A stretch of 64,000 nucleotides of DNA from Galerina marginata (taxonomy: Eukaryota > Basidiomycota > Agaricomycetes > Agaricales > Galerinaceae), in the NCBI GenBank assembly GCA_023014335.1, contig JAECYW010000017.1:682001-746000 (forward strand), written 5' to 3'. Below are positions 23,401-35,045 of the stretch, piece by piece. A model generated the notes under the pieces. It did no database searches. It was given only the letters and a program-made list of their open reading frames with translations, and was not told the DNA's origin. Each line of letters begins with the position of its first letter. Positions within the stretch are counted from its first letter, which is position 1. Both the position numbers and the translations under genes were made by a program.

Positions 23401-24381
23401 AATGGGAATATCTCTAAAATCGGAGGAGAAAGGGAGCATCAAGAACTCAGCGATTCGGTACTTCGGTTAGTGGTTCTAGCCGTTCAGCACAGAAATACAC
23501 CAGTGGCTGATAAATGGCCAAAGGTGCCTGACATCCAACCCCGATGGACATCGGGGAGCGGTTAGCTACTGGGAGACCTAATCGATTCAAAATTCCTGTT
23601 AATTTATATAAGTATACTGAAAAGGATACCGGACTCCAGTTGAATTTACGTACTGTTGCAATCGATTATATGAACTTCGAATCGTTCTGTTGATACCTAT
23701 TGAGAGCCTTCACTGGTCAATAGTTTAGGTCGACCTTGCTCAACTCGCAGAATGTGGCGCAAAAACGTATGGAATTTCAACAACGGACCATCGGAAGCAG
23801 GGATATGAAGACTGAAACGATAAGCCATCCAACGCAGAACAGCAAGAACCTCGGACATAGGATGAGCTCTTCTCCTAATCAGTACACATGCCTCCAGAGC
23901 CCAGACCTGGGTCCGATTCGGACGAGGAATATCCATGAATTCGGGTCACATAATAGGTTGGTCTTTGTACGGAAGGGTTGAAAGCTATTGAGAGGCAATG
24001 TACATGACAATATGAAGCAAAGGTCATCGTCCAGGTCATGGTTCAAGATCAAGTTGAGTTTCAAAATCGTACGTGGCACAAAATGCATGGCTTTTCTTTC
24101 AATCTCCCACATCGATATCTTTCTTCTCTCTTTCTCCAGGTCGTTGTACGTGTCAAATGATAACACAAACGTGTCGGTACCAAGGGCCAGCCAGCCATAT
24201 ATAAACGAGAATGCAGATGGCACCGAGCACAAAGGCATGCGCCGTTCCATCATGTGCCTTCTATGCCGTTTCCGAAGGAGAATGTTGTTATCTCTGACCA
24301 TCGCCTCAAATAGACCGGAGAGCATGACTTAAGAAGAAAGTTCTGGTCTTGGTTCTACAGCTCTCGCTCCACGATACAGCC
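20490..24381. other. long intergenic stretch
   Basis: About 3.9 kb without a supportable gene. The first 700 bp are strongly pyrimidine-rich on the plus strand (TTTTTTATAAACTTACCCCC and runs of CT/CA) and may be bZIP 3' UTR. The rest holds only scattered frames under 125 codons with no recognisable motif. Confidence 0.5.
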
Positions 24382-26439
24382 ATGACTTCTAACGGCCTTG
24401 TCTGCTTCACAAATTGTCTACTCCCTCAAGAGGACGGAAGTCTTATCGAGAAGGACTTATGGGTCGATGAAACAAGTGGGGTCATACTAGATGCTCAGGT
24501 ATGTTCTTTTGGGAATGACGATCCTCGTTCGTTTGCTGAAGAGATATCGAAGAAAACATTTTACCTGCGCCGAGAAAGGCCGGACAAAATCATTGACGTT
24601 GGGGGCAATATCCTCAGGTAAGTACATGTCTCAGTTTCAGCCAAACTTCTTGGTGGATGTATTTGAAGCCATTATACTTACGCCATTCTTCTGTTTACAG
24701 TCCTGGCCTTCTGGATATCCAGCTCAATGGAGCTTATGGCTTTGATTTTTCCGTCTACGAAGGCGACGACGAGGCGTACCGCCAAGGCTTGCAGATGATT
24801 GCAGAGAGGATAGTTGAAACTGGAGTCACATCGTATGCCATTGTTTTGCTACTTTATGGGGTAGAAACTCAACCTCATGATGATAGGCTTCTGCCTACTA
24901 TAATTGTATGCATTCGTGTTTGTTCGCCTGAGGGTCTCAAATAACTGGCGTTAAATCAGACTCAAGAAAAATCTGTGTACCCGAAGTTGTTACATCTTCT
25001 CAAACCGTTCTCCACTGAAGCATCTGCGACTCTTTTGGGGTGGCATGCCGAGGGTCCTTTTATTGATCTCACGAAACGAGGGGCTCATGCACCAGCTTAT
25101 CTACTCCCCGCTGTGGATGGGTTCACGTCATTCGAAGAGGTCTATGGCCGGGACAATCTGGTCGACGGCGAAGACTGGATGATGTCTGACAACAGGAACC
25201 CCGGTGTTCGATTGGTCACTGCCGCTCCTGAAATTCCAGGCGTTATGCCGGCACTGGAAGAACTGACCAAGAGAGGAATAGCGTTCTCTATTGGCCACAG
25301 GTTTGTTTCCCATTGAAATTTTGTCTACTTTGCCTTGACTTCTCGACCTAGTGTTGCAAGTACAGATGTTGCGACAGCAGCAGTTCAACGTGGCGCCAGG
25401 CTAATCACTCATCTTTTCAATGCCATGCCCCAGTTGCATCATCGTGATCCCTCTATCATTGGTTTGCTGGGGGCCTCTCCGCATCTCTCTTCCCCTGCAC
25501 CTATTGTTGCTCAACTTCCGTGCACCTCAGAGCCGCTTCCTCTCTTAGAGCTTCCGGCAGCTAGTGAATTGAAAGAATATTCGCTTACATCGTCCTCTGA
25601 AGCATTTGATGAATCCCTCGCCTCGCCTAAACGGAAAGATTTGACCCTCAGTGGTGCTAGTACACCTAGCACACCTTCACCCAAGAGGCAAAGCAGGCCC
25701 AGTTTGCATCTCGACAAGGGCCACATCGCAGATATGGCGTTTGAACGACCATATTATGGATTGATTGTAGATGGAATCCACTGCCATCCTAATTCCGTGA
25801 GGGTATGTGTTCCTTCATCGGCACTCATTTCCTTGGCTCACAGTAGCCTAGCTTGCGTATTCCTCACACCCCGATGGATGCATCCTCATCACAGGATGGT
25901 GAGTTTCTAAGATGCATTGAGATGACACCATTCATTTATCACCTTCACAGCTATGAAAATATTAGATCCTAACCTTAAAGACGGAGTGCACGAGTGGCGC
26001 GATGGAAAGCGATTTGTCAAAGAGGGTGAAAGGCTTTACCTGGAAGGCACGACAACTCTTGCAGGAAGGTGGGTTTCGATATCTCATTTATCGTTGCCCA
26101 TTCCATTGCTGGCGTCAACGCTTATCCTGCATTCGTTACAGTGTTGTTACCTCTGGATCATTGCGTTAGAAACTTATCTCGATTTACCTGGATGCTCTCT
26201 AGGAGAAGCTATAAAGTGTGCTACTTACAACCCCGCCAAGTTCGTGCCTCCTGCTGTGTTATGTTTGAGGCGATCGACTTTGCTGACTCCGGGGAAATCG
26301 AACAGGTGTTTAGGGAATTGAAGACAAGAAAGGAACATTGCGTCCAGGAGCTCATGCAGACCTCGTTGTATTAAACAGGCAGGGTATCGTGCTGAGTACC
26401 TGGGTCAGGGGGAAGAAAGTATGGGTTAAAGAGGCCTAA
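24382..26439 (+). CDS. N-acetylglucosamine-6-phosphate deacetylase
   Basis: Removes acetate from GlcNAc-6-P to give glucosamine-6-P in cytosolic amino-sugar catabolism, for example after chitin breakdown. Landmarks in order: [51 protein letters not shown], the metal site [57 protein letters not shown], the catalytic [32 protein letters not shown], and [18 protein letters not shown] near the end. A low-complexity Ser/Pro insert of about 75 aa (around 25520-25715) interrupts the usual sequence. Four single extra bases break the frame, near 25894, 26149, 26189 and 26314; the first lies right at the catalytic ITDAM. Without them the protein would be complete. Confidence 0.9.
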
Positions 26440-27118
26440 AGACTCGTCAGGATTCACTCACCCCATGCACCCTATGAACCGAAAGCTCTTATAGATTTTT
26501 CTAACCTCCCTTCTTACCATTTATTGATATGCTCGACGATGTAATATTTTTATTGGAGTCAGTCGTATACTCGAAAATCCAGTCGTTATATGGTTCTGGG
26601 TGTACCAATCAATACTTTTAATAATACCACAGACCATCCATAGACTGTTCAATGTAATCGTTCAACGTTCAACATTCAATGGCTATTAATGAGAAGCTGA
26701 CTAAAATAACTTTCCCAGGACCAGACGCTGTGCAGTTTCAGCGAGCGCTCTTTGTAGCGCTCACTACTTCCCTCTGTTCAACCAACCTCACCTATATCTA
26801 AGATCTGCACATTCTGGTCTGATGAGTTCAACGCATTTCTTGACTTATCTTTGGCCCAGTGGCATATCACACTTTTGACAGCTGACTTTGGATGAACTGA
26901 CAGCGCTTGGTCGACTTGCAAAGCAAAGCTGGCTGCGGTTGAACAAGAACAAGTCATTTACTGCGCCCCCGTAAGGCTACATAAATTCAGGACGCGTTTT
27001 TTAACCTTCCAACCACTCTCGAATTCAACCACAGGTTTGTCGATTTTGCCATTATATTTGGTTATGGGCTAATAGCAACGTCCTCCAGATAGTCAACAGA
27101 TAATGGCCTCCTGTCGAA
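26440..27118. other. intergenic
   Basis: About 680 bp between two plus-strand genes; AT-rich and repeatedly interrupted by stops. No gene seen. Confidence 0.6.
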
Positions 27119-28496
27119 ATGGAATTCGACCTCGATGGATTGGCGACGCCATTCGATGAACCATTCACCATCGCATCGCTGCCACCTGAAATACTCGCGC
27201 AGGTTTTCGAGCAGGCGCTACCAGACCGCCATGTCCCAGGCAAACTTCCATTCGAGGTTGATCCTCAGTCATGTCTCAGGTTTTTGGAGAGAAGTGGCAT
27301 TGATGACTCCAGGACTCTGGACCAAGATCGACGTCTACTCCCCCAGGTCGATACCACGCCTTACCCTATATTTGCAACGATCAGGTTCACAGCTCCTCCT
27401 CGACGTCAATGTCAACATTTACAGTTACGAGCGGAGGCATGGCAGGTCACCCACAAAGCGGATTTCGCTACTCCAAGCTATGTCAATCCAACTAGGTCAA
27501 GAAATCCATCGAATTCGCAGTCTTACTTTAGACTGTTACTTCAAGACCTCCCCTGCAGTGATGCTTTCCCGTTTGGTGCATAGCTCTGCTCCTAATCTTC
27601 GACGATTTGCCGTGAAATATGACGTTATAAGCCCAGTAACCGGAACTCTGCCTTGGGCATACAACACCATTCTGAATGGGGGATGCCCGCGGTTGTCTTT
27701 TCTCGATACAGAGTTGCCAGATACTCTGCCATCGACATTGTCACTCCAAAACCTTACTACTCTCTATCTTCACGGTCTTGATGAATCTTCAGGTCAAACT
27801 TATACCTCCTTCGTGGAAGTCCTTACAACTCCTCGGTCTCTCCTCTACCTCTCCATCCAGGGTACTATTAAGATGAACTCATGGCCATTGCACCAACTTG
27901 GCCCTCAGTTCGAATTACGCAACTTAAAAGGGCTTCGTCTGCTCGACGATGGAATGATGGGAGTCAAGGTCCTGCTTTCTATGAAGGCCCCTAAACTTGA
28001 ATCTCTTTGGCTAGATTGCTCCTTTGACAACTTTAGCTTCCTCTTCGACGCCCCCCAAATGTCGGCCGTCGTTGGACCTACCAAATTTCCATCCCTGAGG
28101 TACCTCACGATACCAACCGACTCACTTGTCCTTTCGGAGAAATTTTCACAGATATTCCCCACTATCACACACCTCCACCTACCACATGCGCTCTTCTATC
28201 ATGCCAGCCAGCTGCAGAAGACGTTGACGCAGAGGTGGCCTTCCCTTAGAACAATTATTTTCAGCATGTTTAAAGAGGCGCACAGCGGTAAGCTGTACTC
28301 TGCCCTCGAAGCTGCTCTTCCTTTAAGACGCAGAGCGGGAAAGCCGATTGAAAAGCTTCTGGTTGACGAGGACCACCTTCGTGTCATAAGGAGAACAGCA
28401 GGTAACATTTGTCGCCTTATCCGCGTAGAGGCACTGGACACGAGCAACTACAGAGAAATATGGTGGAACAAGATGGACCAAATACACTTGGACTAA
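27119..28496 (+). CDS. F-box protein with leucine-rich region
   Basis: Substrate-recognition subunit of SCF ubiquitin ligases by family; the target is unknown. It is a single exon of about 458 codons. The F-box is IASLPPEILAQVFEQAL followed by ILSHVSGFWREVALMTPGLW. Irregular leucine-rich repeats come after it (LQNLTTLYLHGL, LRNLKGLRLLDDG, APKLESLWLDCS, FPSLRYLTIPTD, ITHLHLPHAL, WPSLRTIIFSMF). The frame slips once at about 27260, where GAGGTTGATCCTCAGT would read FEVILSHV if one G were absent. The two halves fit one typical Agaricomycete F-box protein, so I treat them as one gene. Confidence 0.8.
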
Positions 28497-29353
28497 CGGG
28501 AATTTGTAAGAGCCAGGACCCTTCCTCAGTTATGTATCATTGGAGACTTTGCAAGTCTTTGACCTTTAGTACTTACTGTATTTGAAAGTCTCAATGAATT
28601 ACGACATCTCAATTCCAATTTTCTTCTCTAACATAATTCAGCGAAATACATCAGGTGAATTTGAATGTTGTGGATGATTTTAGTACACTTGTTGACAAAT
28701 TAAGTACACTTGCAGGGAGCGAAGGGCAAACTATGGATACAATATCTATATTATAAGTTAACAGGGTGGTTGAGGCACAGATCTAATCGATACAGAGGGT
28801 GGAACGATGATATAACAAAAAATGATAGATGGTGGGAGGGGGAGCGGTATAACCATAGAACTGATGAAAAGTTCGGAATTCGGAGAGGGGATCAGAATGT
28901 GAAGGCTCGCGTGCCAGCATAGCGTTATGAGGGATGGATTGAGGATGGGGTTCGATGAATGCGATGCCAATAGTTTGCGCTACAATTGCTGGTAGTGGAG
29001 GCGAGTGATAGACAGAAAAATGAATGAACAGAGTTGAAGGCAATGAGAAAACTAAAAAAGGAGTGTCTGCCGTAAGGAATGTGGGGTCCGCTGATTATAT
29101 AAATCAAGTAAGAGAAATCAAACAGGATGAGGCGACGGAGGGATTGTCAAGAAACCGAGGATAGAAGTAATGACAGTGAAGGTTTCCCCATGAAAGGTGG
29201 GTGTCGGATAGGAATGTGAAATCGAGGAGGGCTGACACTGAAGGGATGGAATCGAAATTGAAGTTCATGTATTGGACAGCAGGCTGAAGGGGTCATGAAG
29301 CGCAGCTAGCATGGTGTGTGTGTGTGTTTTGGGGGGATGCAACAATAATCTGT
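28497..29353. other. intergenic, convergent 3' ends
   Basis: Lies between the ends of the plus-strand F-box gene and the minus-strand peptide gene. The right part is purine-rich on the plus strand. No gene seen. Confidence 0.55.
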
Positions 29354-29647
29354 TTAGAGACACAGATATTTGCCGCAAATGGGTTCTGGGGCCGCTTCGC
29401 GAGCAACCTCGGCATTGATTTCGCGTGCCTAAGGAGCCATGAGCACAGTGAAAACCTTTCAGTAGATCAAAACCCACCTTATTCTGACGAGACTCGACGT
29501 CAAGAGGAGGTATCTCAACCGGTACGGGGGCTGCAGAGACCACTGCGGTCACTAGATAGTAGTACACAGTTAGCAGTGAGCAAAACGCAAGATCACGTAG
29601 TACTTACTGCAGGTAAGGAGGAGCGCGGCGACGAGTTTGAATTGCAT
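29354..29647 (-). CDS. small secreted peptide precursor (62 aa), unrecognised
   Basis: Three exons (29608-29647, 29478-29551, 29354-29428) join at canonical GT-AG sites (donors GTAAGT and GTGGGT) in exact phase. They give a 62-residue protein. Residues 1-20 are a clear signal peptide (MQFKLVAALLLTCMTAVVSA) followed by APVPVEIPPLDVE. The C-terminal third reads INAEVAREAAPEP and ends ICGKYLCL with only two cysteines outside the signal. The EAAPEP run before the terminal Cys-x4-Cys octapeptide resembles the X-Ala/X-Pro spacers trimmed by dipeptidyl aminopeptidases in fungal secreted peptides. That comparison is inference. A TATA-like box lies about 95 bp upstream. I do not recognise the family; an effector-like or signalling peptide is possible. 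Confidence 0.72.
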
Positions 29648-29738
29648 TTGGTTCGAAGTGCGCTAAGTCAAGGACGACTTGTGGTGTGTGAGTAGTGTGG
29701 TGACCGAGGAGTGCTTTTCATTTTCAGACAATCCTTCA

Positions 29739-29744
29739 TTTATA
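29739..29744 (-). promoter_or_regulatory. TATA-like box of the secreted peptide gene
   Basis: TATAAA on the minus strand within ATTATAAATGAAGG, about 95 bp upstream of the ATG at 29647. Confidence 0.5.
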
Positions 29745-32555
29745 ATGCCTGGGTAGGTTGCGAAGGAAGGCTAGGGACAAGGGGTTTCCCCAAAGAGGAA
29801 GACCGCTCTAAGGGAATCATGGTCGGCGATCTGGGAGATCTGGGAGATTCGGGAATTTTTGAACAAGACCATCGGCCAAATGGCTTGCCATCACTTTTCC
29901 GAGTCTTAAATATACATCAGCAATGGAAAATTGGTTTGCTTTGTACCCTCCTAGTGTGCCCGACATTCGTGGCTGCTGATGGGTGAAGACAGCCATCTAT
30001 GGATCAGGCAGCCAGAGCAAGGAAAGTGAGCGAAAGTGAACTCAAGCAACACAGTGTTTCCGCGGAGTGGAAGATGCAGTGGTAGTAGAGACGCCTTGCC
30101 GTGATTGCCCTTGTGCCCTTGTACATTGTTGTGAGCGTAGATGCCCAAAAGAGACGCACTTCACAAACACTCTTCCGAATTGGGATGAGATGTCGGAAAA
30201 AATCCCTGTCCAATTTCGGAAGTCTGTTTATGCCTCCATCCCCATCGCTGCTGCTCTTCCACTCTGTTTTGCTCCATGAGAATCCCTGGCAGATTACTCC
30301 GAGTCTCAGGCTTTCAGGTTTTTCGTCGACTCTAGACTTAGATATGTGATCGCGCAGCCTGGGGAACACGACTAGTGAACTTGCTATTCGAAATCCAAAC
30401 GGAGGAGTTTTGGTTCTTCGAACAGCTGTATCGTGGCTTCACCAACCTTCCTGAAAACTTTCTTGCCATATACCTGCGCCTAGAGATTTCGAGAGTTACA
30501 ATTGTGTGAATTCGTACCCTACTACCTTCAAGGTGCCTAACTCCCTGTGCCTTGAGAGCCGTCGCAGACTCTCAGCAGTTGTTCTGGATAAGGCCGAGTA
30601 CACTTTCCCCCGACTGTCAGTGCACATGCGCTTGATACCATGTGCTCACGCAAACCGCTGGTAGCCTGCTAGTCGTATATCCCACTAATGGCCACTGTCC
30701 TGCAGTTTCCGCACTGACCTTCCTCTGGCTCGATCTGACTAATCTTATCAGCATCGTGAAAACTTCTGCTTATACAGTATGAGATATCTATAAGCTCTTC
30801 TTCATGTTGGCGCACCCAATTTGTTCGTTCCCTTTGTGGCGGAAATACAGGGGATCGTCTTGGGCCCACACCAGGATGTCACAAGAAAACGTCAGAGCTT
30901 CAAGATAGGGCCCCTCGAAGTGGGGATAAGCAAGGTGATCGTACATCACAATTCAAATGCCCTTATTTCGGAATCGAATGCAAACTGACGAACTTTTAGG
31001 CAAATTCTTACGAGCCAGTAAGTGCACAATATTCTAAGTCTTCTTTCTGTCTGGGTATGTAAACTCTTATGGGATGTTTATGTCCAGCGGTTGGTGGATG
31101 TAGCTCATTAACTTTGTTTGCCCCTGCAATCTGCAATTATAAATAATCCTAGCTTCACGCAGTAGGGCAACACAAGGCAAGCACCTCTGAAGGAATAAGG
31201 AAAAGTAATAATAATCCCGCAGCTTTATAGCCATCAATTTTATCTCTGTGGCCGTCCGTCTATCCCTTTCGTCTTCTGATGCTGTCTTCTGATGTGACCG
31301 ACGTACGAGCTTCAGGCCTACAGAAATCTGAGAATCCGAGCACAAACCATGACCGCAATGGGTATCTCCGTGTTCACGCGTTCGCAGTGAGGTCGTTAAA
31401 AGAAGGCGTGCGATATATATGTCCTTGGATCCTTTGTGATATTTTTAATACAGTACCCACCTTAGACATGTATATGTTGGTAGGATGAACAAATCGAAAC
31501 GCCCGTCTCTTGTTCGAGGATGATTCTCAGGCCTGACATTCTTGTCGGTGAGCCTTATTTTCGACGCCTCTTTGATCGAAGCTTCTAGTCGACAAAGATG
31601 GGGTAGATTGCCCTCCAGATATCGATAATTATTTTGGAAAGATATTTCAGGATCTCGGTATCTCTTCCGGGTCCGATTTCCAAAAACTTCGAGCGGCTAT
31701 GACGAGGTTACGAGGTTACACAAAAAATTGGCCTGAGGTTCCTATGGATTTTATATAGCCGCCTATAAGAATGTAGTAAAACGTGACAATAGTTTTGTCT
31801 TTATCCGATGCTAACCACTTCATGATGACATAGAACCGATTAAATTTATAACTAACAGAAACGGGGTTAGACAAGGATATTACAACACCTAGGCTAGGTG
31901 TTGCGATGGATGGCATGAACCTCGTTGTTTGCTCGTTGTTCAGCGCCTGCCAGGTGCAAAGAAGGGTCGGTACGAATCATAGGATGAACTAGTCACTATC
32001 TCTGACGATCGTTACAACGAGTCCGGAATACAAAGCCGTCTTTCACGCTGCCGCTCTCACGGCAGCCAGGAAATACAACGAGCAGCGTTCGTCGTTGAAA
32101 ACTATATTACAAGGACCTGACAGGTCCACATAGCCTTAACACATTCGAAACGACAAAAATAGCCGTGGCGCAGTTACCTTTCGTGGATTGGGTAGTAGAT
32201 CAAGGGTCTTCGAAGGGTCCTCTGGCTGCATAGTCAACCCACTTGAATACACAATGTACAACAAAAATAACATAAGTTTTGCAAACATAAAAATGGGCGT
32301 GAACAATGGAATGACGCACTCGACAAGAGTCGATCAAATAGCTGGCTGTGCCGTAAGGATACATGTGCGAGTGAATTCACAAATACAACGGTGCTAAAAA
32401 GGACGGAGCATCAAGCTTCTGTCGGGATACCACGCACGACATCCAGGATGTGCGGTTAACGAAGACGAGACCGGACTGCGGTAGGTAGGCAAGTAGGTGT
32501 GGCAGAGTTTGATTGTGTTCATCATTGCAGACGTGCGGAGAGGAGAGATATCCGG
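29745..32555. other. intergenic stretch
   Basis: About 2.8 kb without a supportable gene. Short tandem GGGAGATCT units lie near 29835, and a near-perfect palindrome lies at 31883-31903. Open frames are all under 125 codons and carry no recognised motif. Confidence 0.5.
31883..31903. repeat. 10-bp inverted repeat with one-base centre
   Basis: CAACACCTAG and CTAGGTGTTG flank a single G, giving a perfect hairpin-capable palindrome in non-coding DNA. Confidence 0.75.
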
Positions 32556-33811
32556 TCAGCTGGGTTCTGGTTCGCGCAAAAGGCCAAGAAGTACGCAGAA
32601 GAGTAAGCCAATTATGAATCCCAGCATGAAGTAGGCGACATGGAGTTTTGGTGGATTCTGTGACTCGACCAAAACGTTTGTAAACGTTGCAGGATATGGC
32701 AGTGGCTGTCCAGTCAGAGATGCTTGGAGGTTTCGGCGACTTTTGCGGCTCCAGTTCTTCAGTGTGACCCCATAGTGTTGCCAACGTAGGAACAGGAGCG
32801 TCCTTCGAAAGCGAAATCCTGGGGGTAGTTGTCTGGGACCGAAGAATTTTCAAAAGTCAGCAAACGACAGAGTGTCGAATCTTTGGTTTTTTGGAGCCCA
32901 GCCAGGACGATCGATTCTGCATCAGCAAAGTATCCTTGGATGTGTACACGTTCTGCTAGGAGGCTGATGTTCCAAGGTAGTCAAGTTTGGTTGTTCAACT
33001 AGGCATATCCCTTCGAGGTGAATTGACGAGAGCGTAGTCCAGGAGGTGATAAGGAACGTAGCATAGGATATACGCCGACGAGACTGGACGTCCTGGCCGT
33101 CGGGCGAAATCCATTCGAACCGTTGGGGAAGGAGATGGGAGAGGAAGCGCTGCCAAGAAGTGTTGGCTTCCCACTGTATGGTTCTGTATAGTGTATTCTC
33201 CGAAAGTGACGCCTCTAACATCTGTCCTTGACTAAAGTAAATAGACACTCCAAGCGCAAATTTGAAACGAACGGTTTCTAAGTTAGGAAAGGACCGGGAC
33301 TTAGTAAAGTCCACATCCAATAGCGTGGTGCCCTGTGGGATGAAAGCCAACTCGAAGCACCAAACATATCTCCCTAAGTGTTCGTGATACAAAGGACTTT
33401 GGGTAGCTGATAAAAAGTTAGCCAGAGCACTCTCGGAGGAAATAGAGACTAGTTCGTAGAGTGTACGGCAGAGAAAGCGCCTGCCAGTCGCGTATTTACG
33501 AGGCGAATAGCGTGTGGGTGACTTTTGTGGATTAGAAAATGAAATTGAAGGATTTTGTCGATAACCTCGTCGGGTATGTCTGACAGTACAAGCGTTTTAT
33601 GTCTTCTAATAAATTTGTTGGTCTTGATATTCGTGTCAGCCCATATGTCTGGTTTTTTGCTAAAGACTGGTATCAGAATGGAGACACGAAACTCGCGATG
33701 CTTCACTAACTCGTTCAGAGGGTCCTTTTTGATACTCTCAAGGGGGTGACTTCGAATTGGCGAGGCAGGCGAGCGAGATAAATGGTCATTTGGAACCACG
33801 AAGCGTAGCAT
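32556..33811 (-). CDS. F-box protein gene, frame-broken, with a possible C-terminal membrane segment
   Basis: The start used is ATG at 33811; a Ser/Pro/basic N-terminus leads to the F-box LSDIPDEVIDKILQFHFLIH. A conserved stretch (RTLYELVSISSESALANFLSA, LYHEHLGRYVWCFELAF, then FPNLETVRFKF) follows one base out of frame near 33475. FEWISPDGQDVQ and LTTLE..ISLLAERVHIQGYFADAESIVLAGL follow with another slip near 32980. At the end three frames stay open. One of them carries a good helix, HVAYFMLGFIIGLLFCVLLGLL, before a stop at 32556. I cannot decide whether that tail belongs to this protein or to a separate small membrane protein. The gene may be damaged, or the sequence may contain errors. Confidence 0.55.
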
Positions 33812-34018
33812 CGAAGTGGGTATCGCTGGGATATCGCGTGGAAATCAGATGGATGAAGACAAAGCCAAGTCGTGCGCGACGCGCCGAGTTTCTCATCCAA
33901 GCAATGACAAATAACTCCATTCGGCAGCAAATTTTCGGCAGCTCCTAAATTCAGCGCTCAACAAGTTCTATCCGTCCTTCGAGCTCGTTGGTCGCGACAA
34001 CGAACGGGTGAGGAGAAG

Positions 34019-34770
34019 ATGAACCCGAGCACGAACCACCTTCCGGGTCGCGTCCCTATTTGGGCCCCGCACAAGGAGCCTCTTCCTCCCGGCCTTTCAG
34101 AGGACGACAGATCGTACTATGAGCAAAGCAAGCGCTGGGAAGGTTACATGGCGTCGGCCATGGAGTCGTGTCCGGTGAAAACAGTATTAGCTGGAGGTGC
34201 TGGTACGTCTTGCGTTCTATATTCCAATTGACAGGATATGACTTACTCCTTCCACAGGTTTCGGCATTGGCGCGTTCTTCTCACTCATGTCGGCCTCATT
34301 CGCGTATGAAGATCCCTACTTGCGTTCACAAACACAGGTAGGCATGAACACGACGCAGAAAGCCAGCCAGATCTTCAGGGAAATGGGAAAAGGCATGTGG
34401 ACGAGTGGCAGGGCATTCGGTAAAATTGGCGCGATGTTCGCTGGCATTGAATGCGTAATTGAATCAGTGAGTGAGGCTTGAACTTTTGCCCATCATCGTC
34501 TCTCTGCCGGGGAAGTATTAGCTAATACCTCTCTGCGTAGTACCGTGCAAAAAACGACATCTACAACTCTGTATCCTCTGGTTTTGTCTGCGGCGGCATT
34601 CTTGCGCGGAATTCTGGTCCTAAAGCAGCGATCAGCGGTGGTCTGGCGTTTGCAGCCTTCTCAGCAGCTATTGACCTATTATTTTTACGACGAGAGACGC
34701 CCGAGTATGTGGTTATTCTTCCGATTGGACCTTCTACTGACAATTTTTGCATCTGCCCAGTGAGGATTAG
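34019..34770 (+). CDS. TIM22: mitochondrial import inner membrane translocase subunit TIM22
   Basis: Pore-forming subunit of the carrier translocase in the inner mitochondrial membrane; inserts multi-spanning carrier proteins. Four exons (34019-34202, 34258-34466, 34541-34704, 34761-34770) give 188 aa with every junction in phase. The Tim17/22/23 fold is visible. [21 protein letters not shown] and [20 protein letters not shown] form the first helix pair region. Then come [41 protein letters not shown], and [40 protein letters not shown]. The last exon contributes only the final residues. It is divergently arranged with the F-box gene at 33811, sharing a 207-bp promoter region. Confidence 0.93.
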
Positions 34771-35045
34771 ACGTTCTTCCTCTTATTTATTTTAGATGTA
34801 CATAGTTTATATTACCCTAATGTGTATATATATAATCGGAATCACGTCGATATGAATACAACACTCATCGGACCGCATTGCTTAAGAACTTGGATAACGC
34901 GCAAGGTCAATTGGGAAATGCACCTTCGTATTCACCCTGGATGGAGGATGTCGTTGTAAATCCTTCCATTAGATGCTAATGCTCCCAAAATCCCCAAAGA
35001 AAGCAGAGAAAAAGAGACATAAAGAGGATATAGACTACAAACCAA

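Noticed and set aside
24382..26439. Calling the GlcNAc-6-P deacetylase a pseudogene
   Set aside because: All catalytic motifs are intact and each of the four breaks is a single extra base, the same pattern seen in essential genes of the window.
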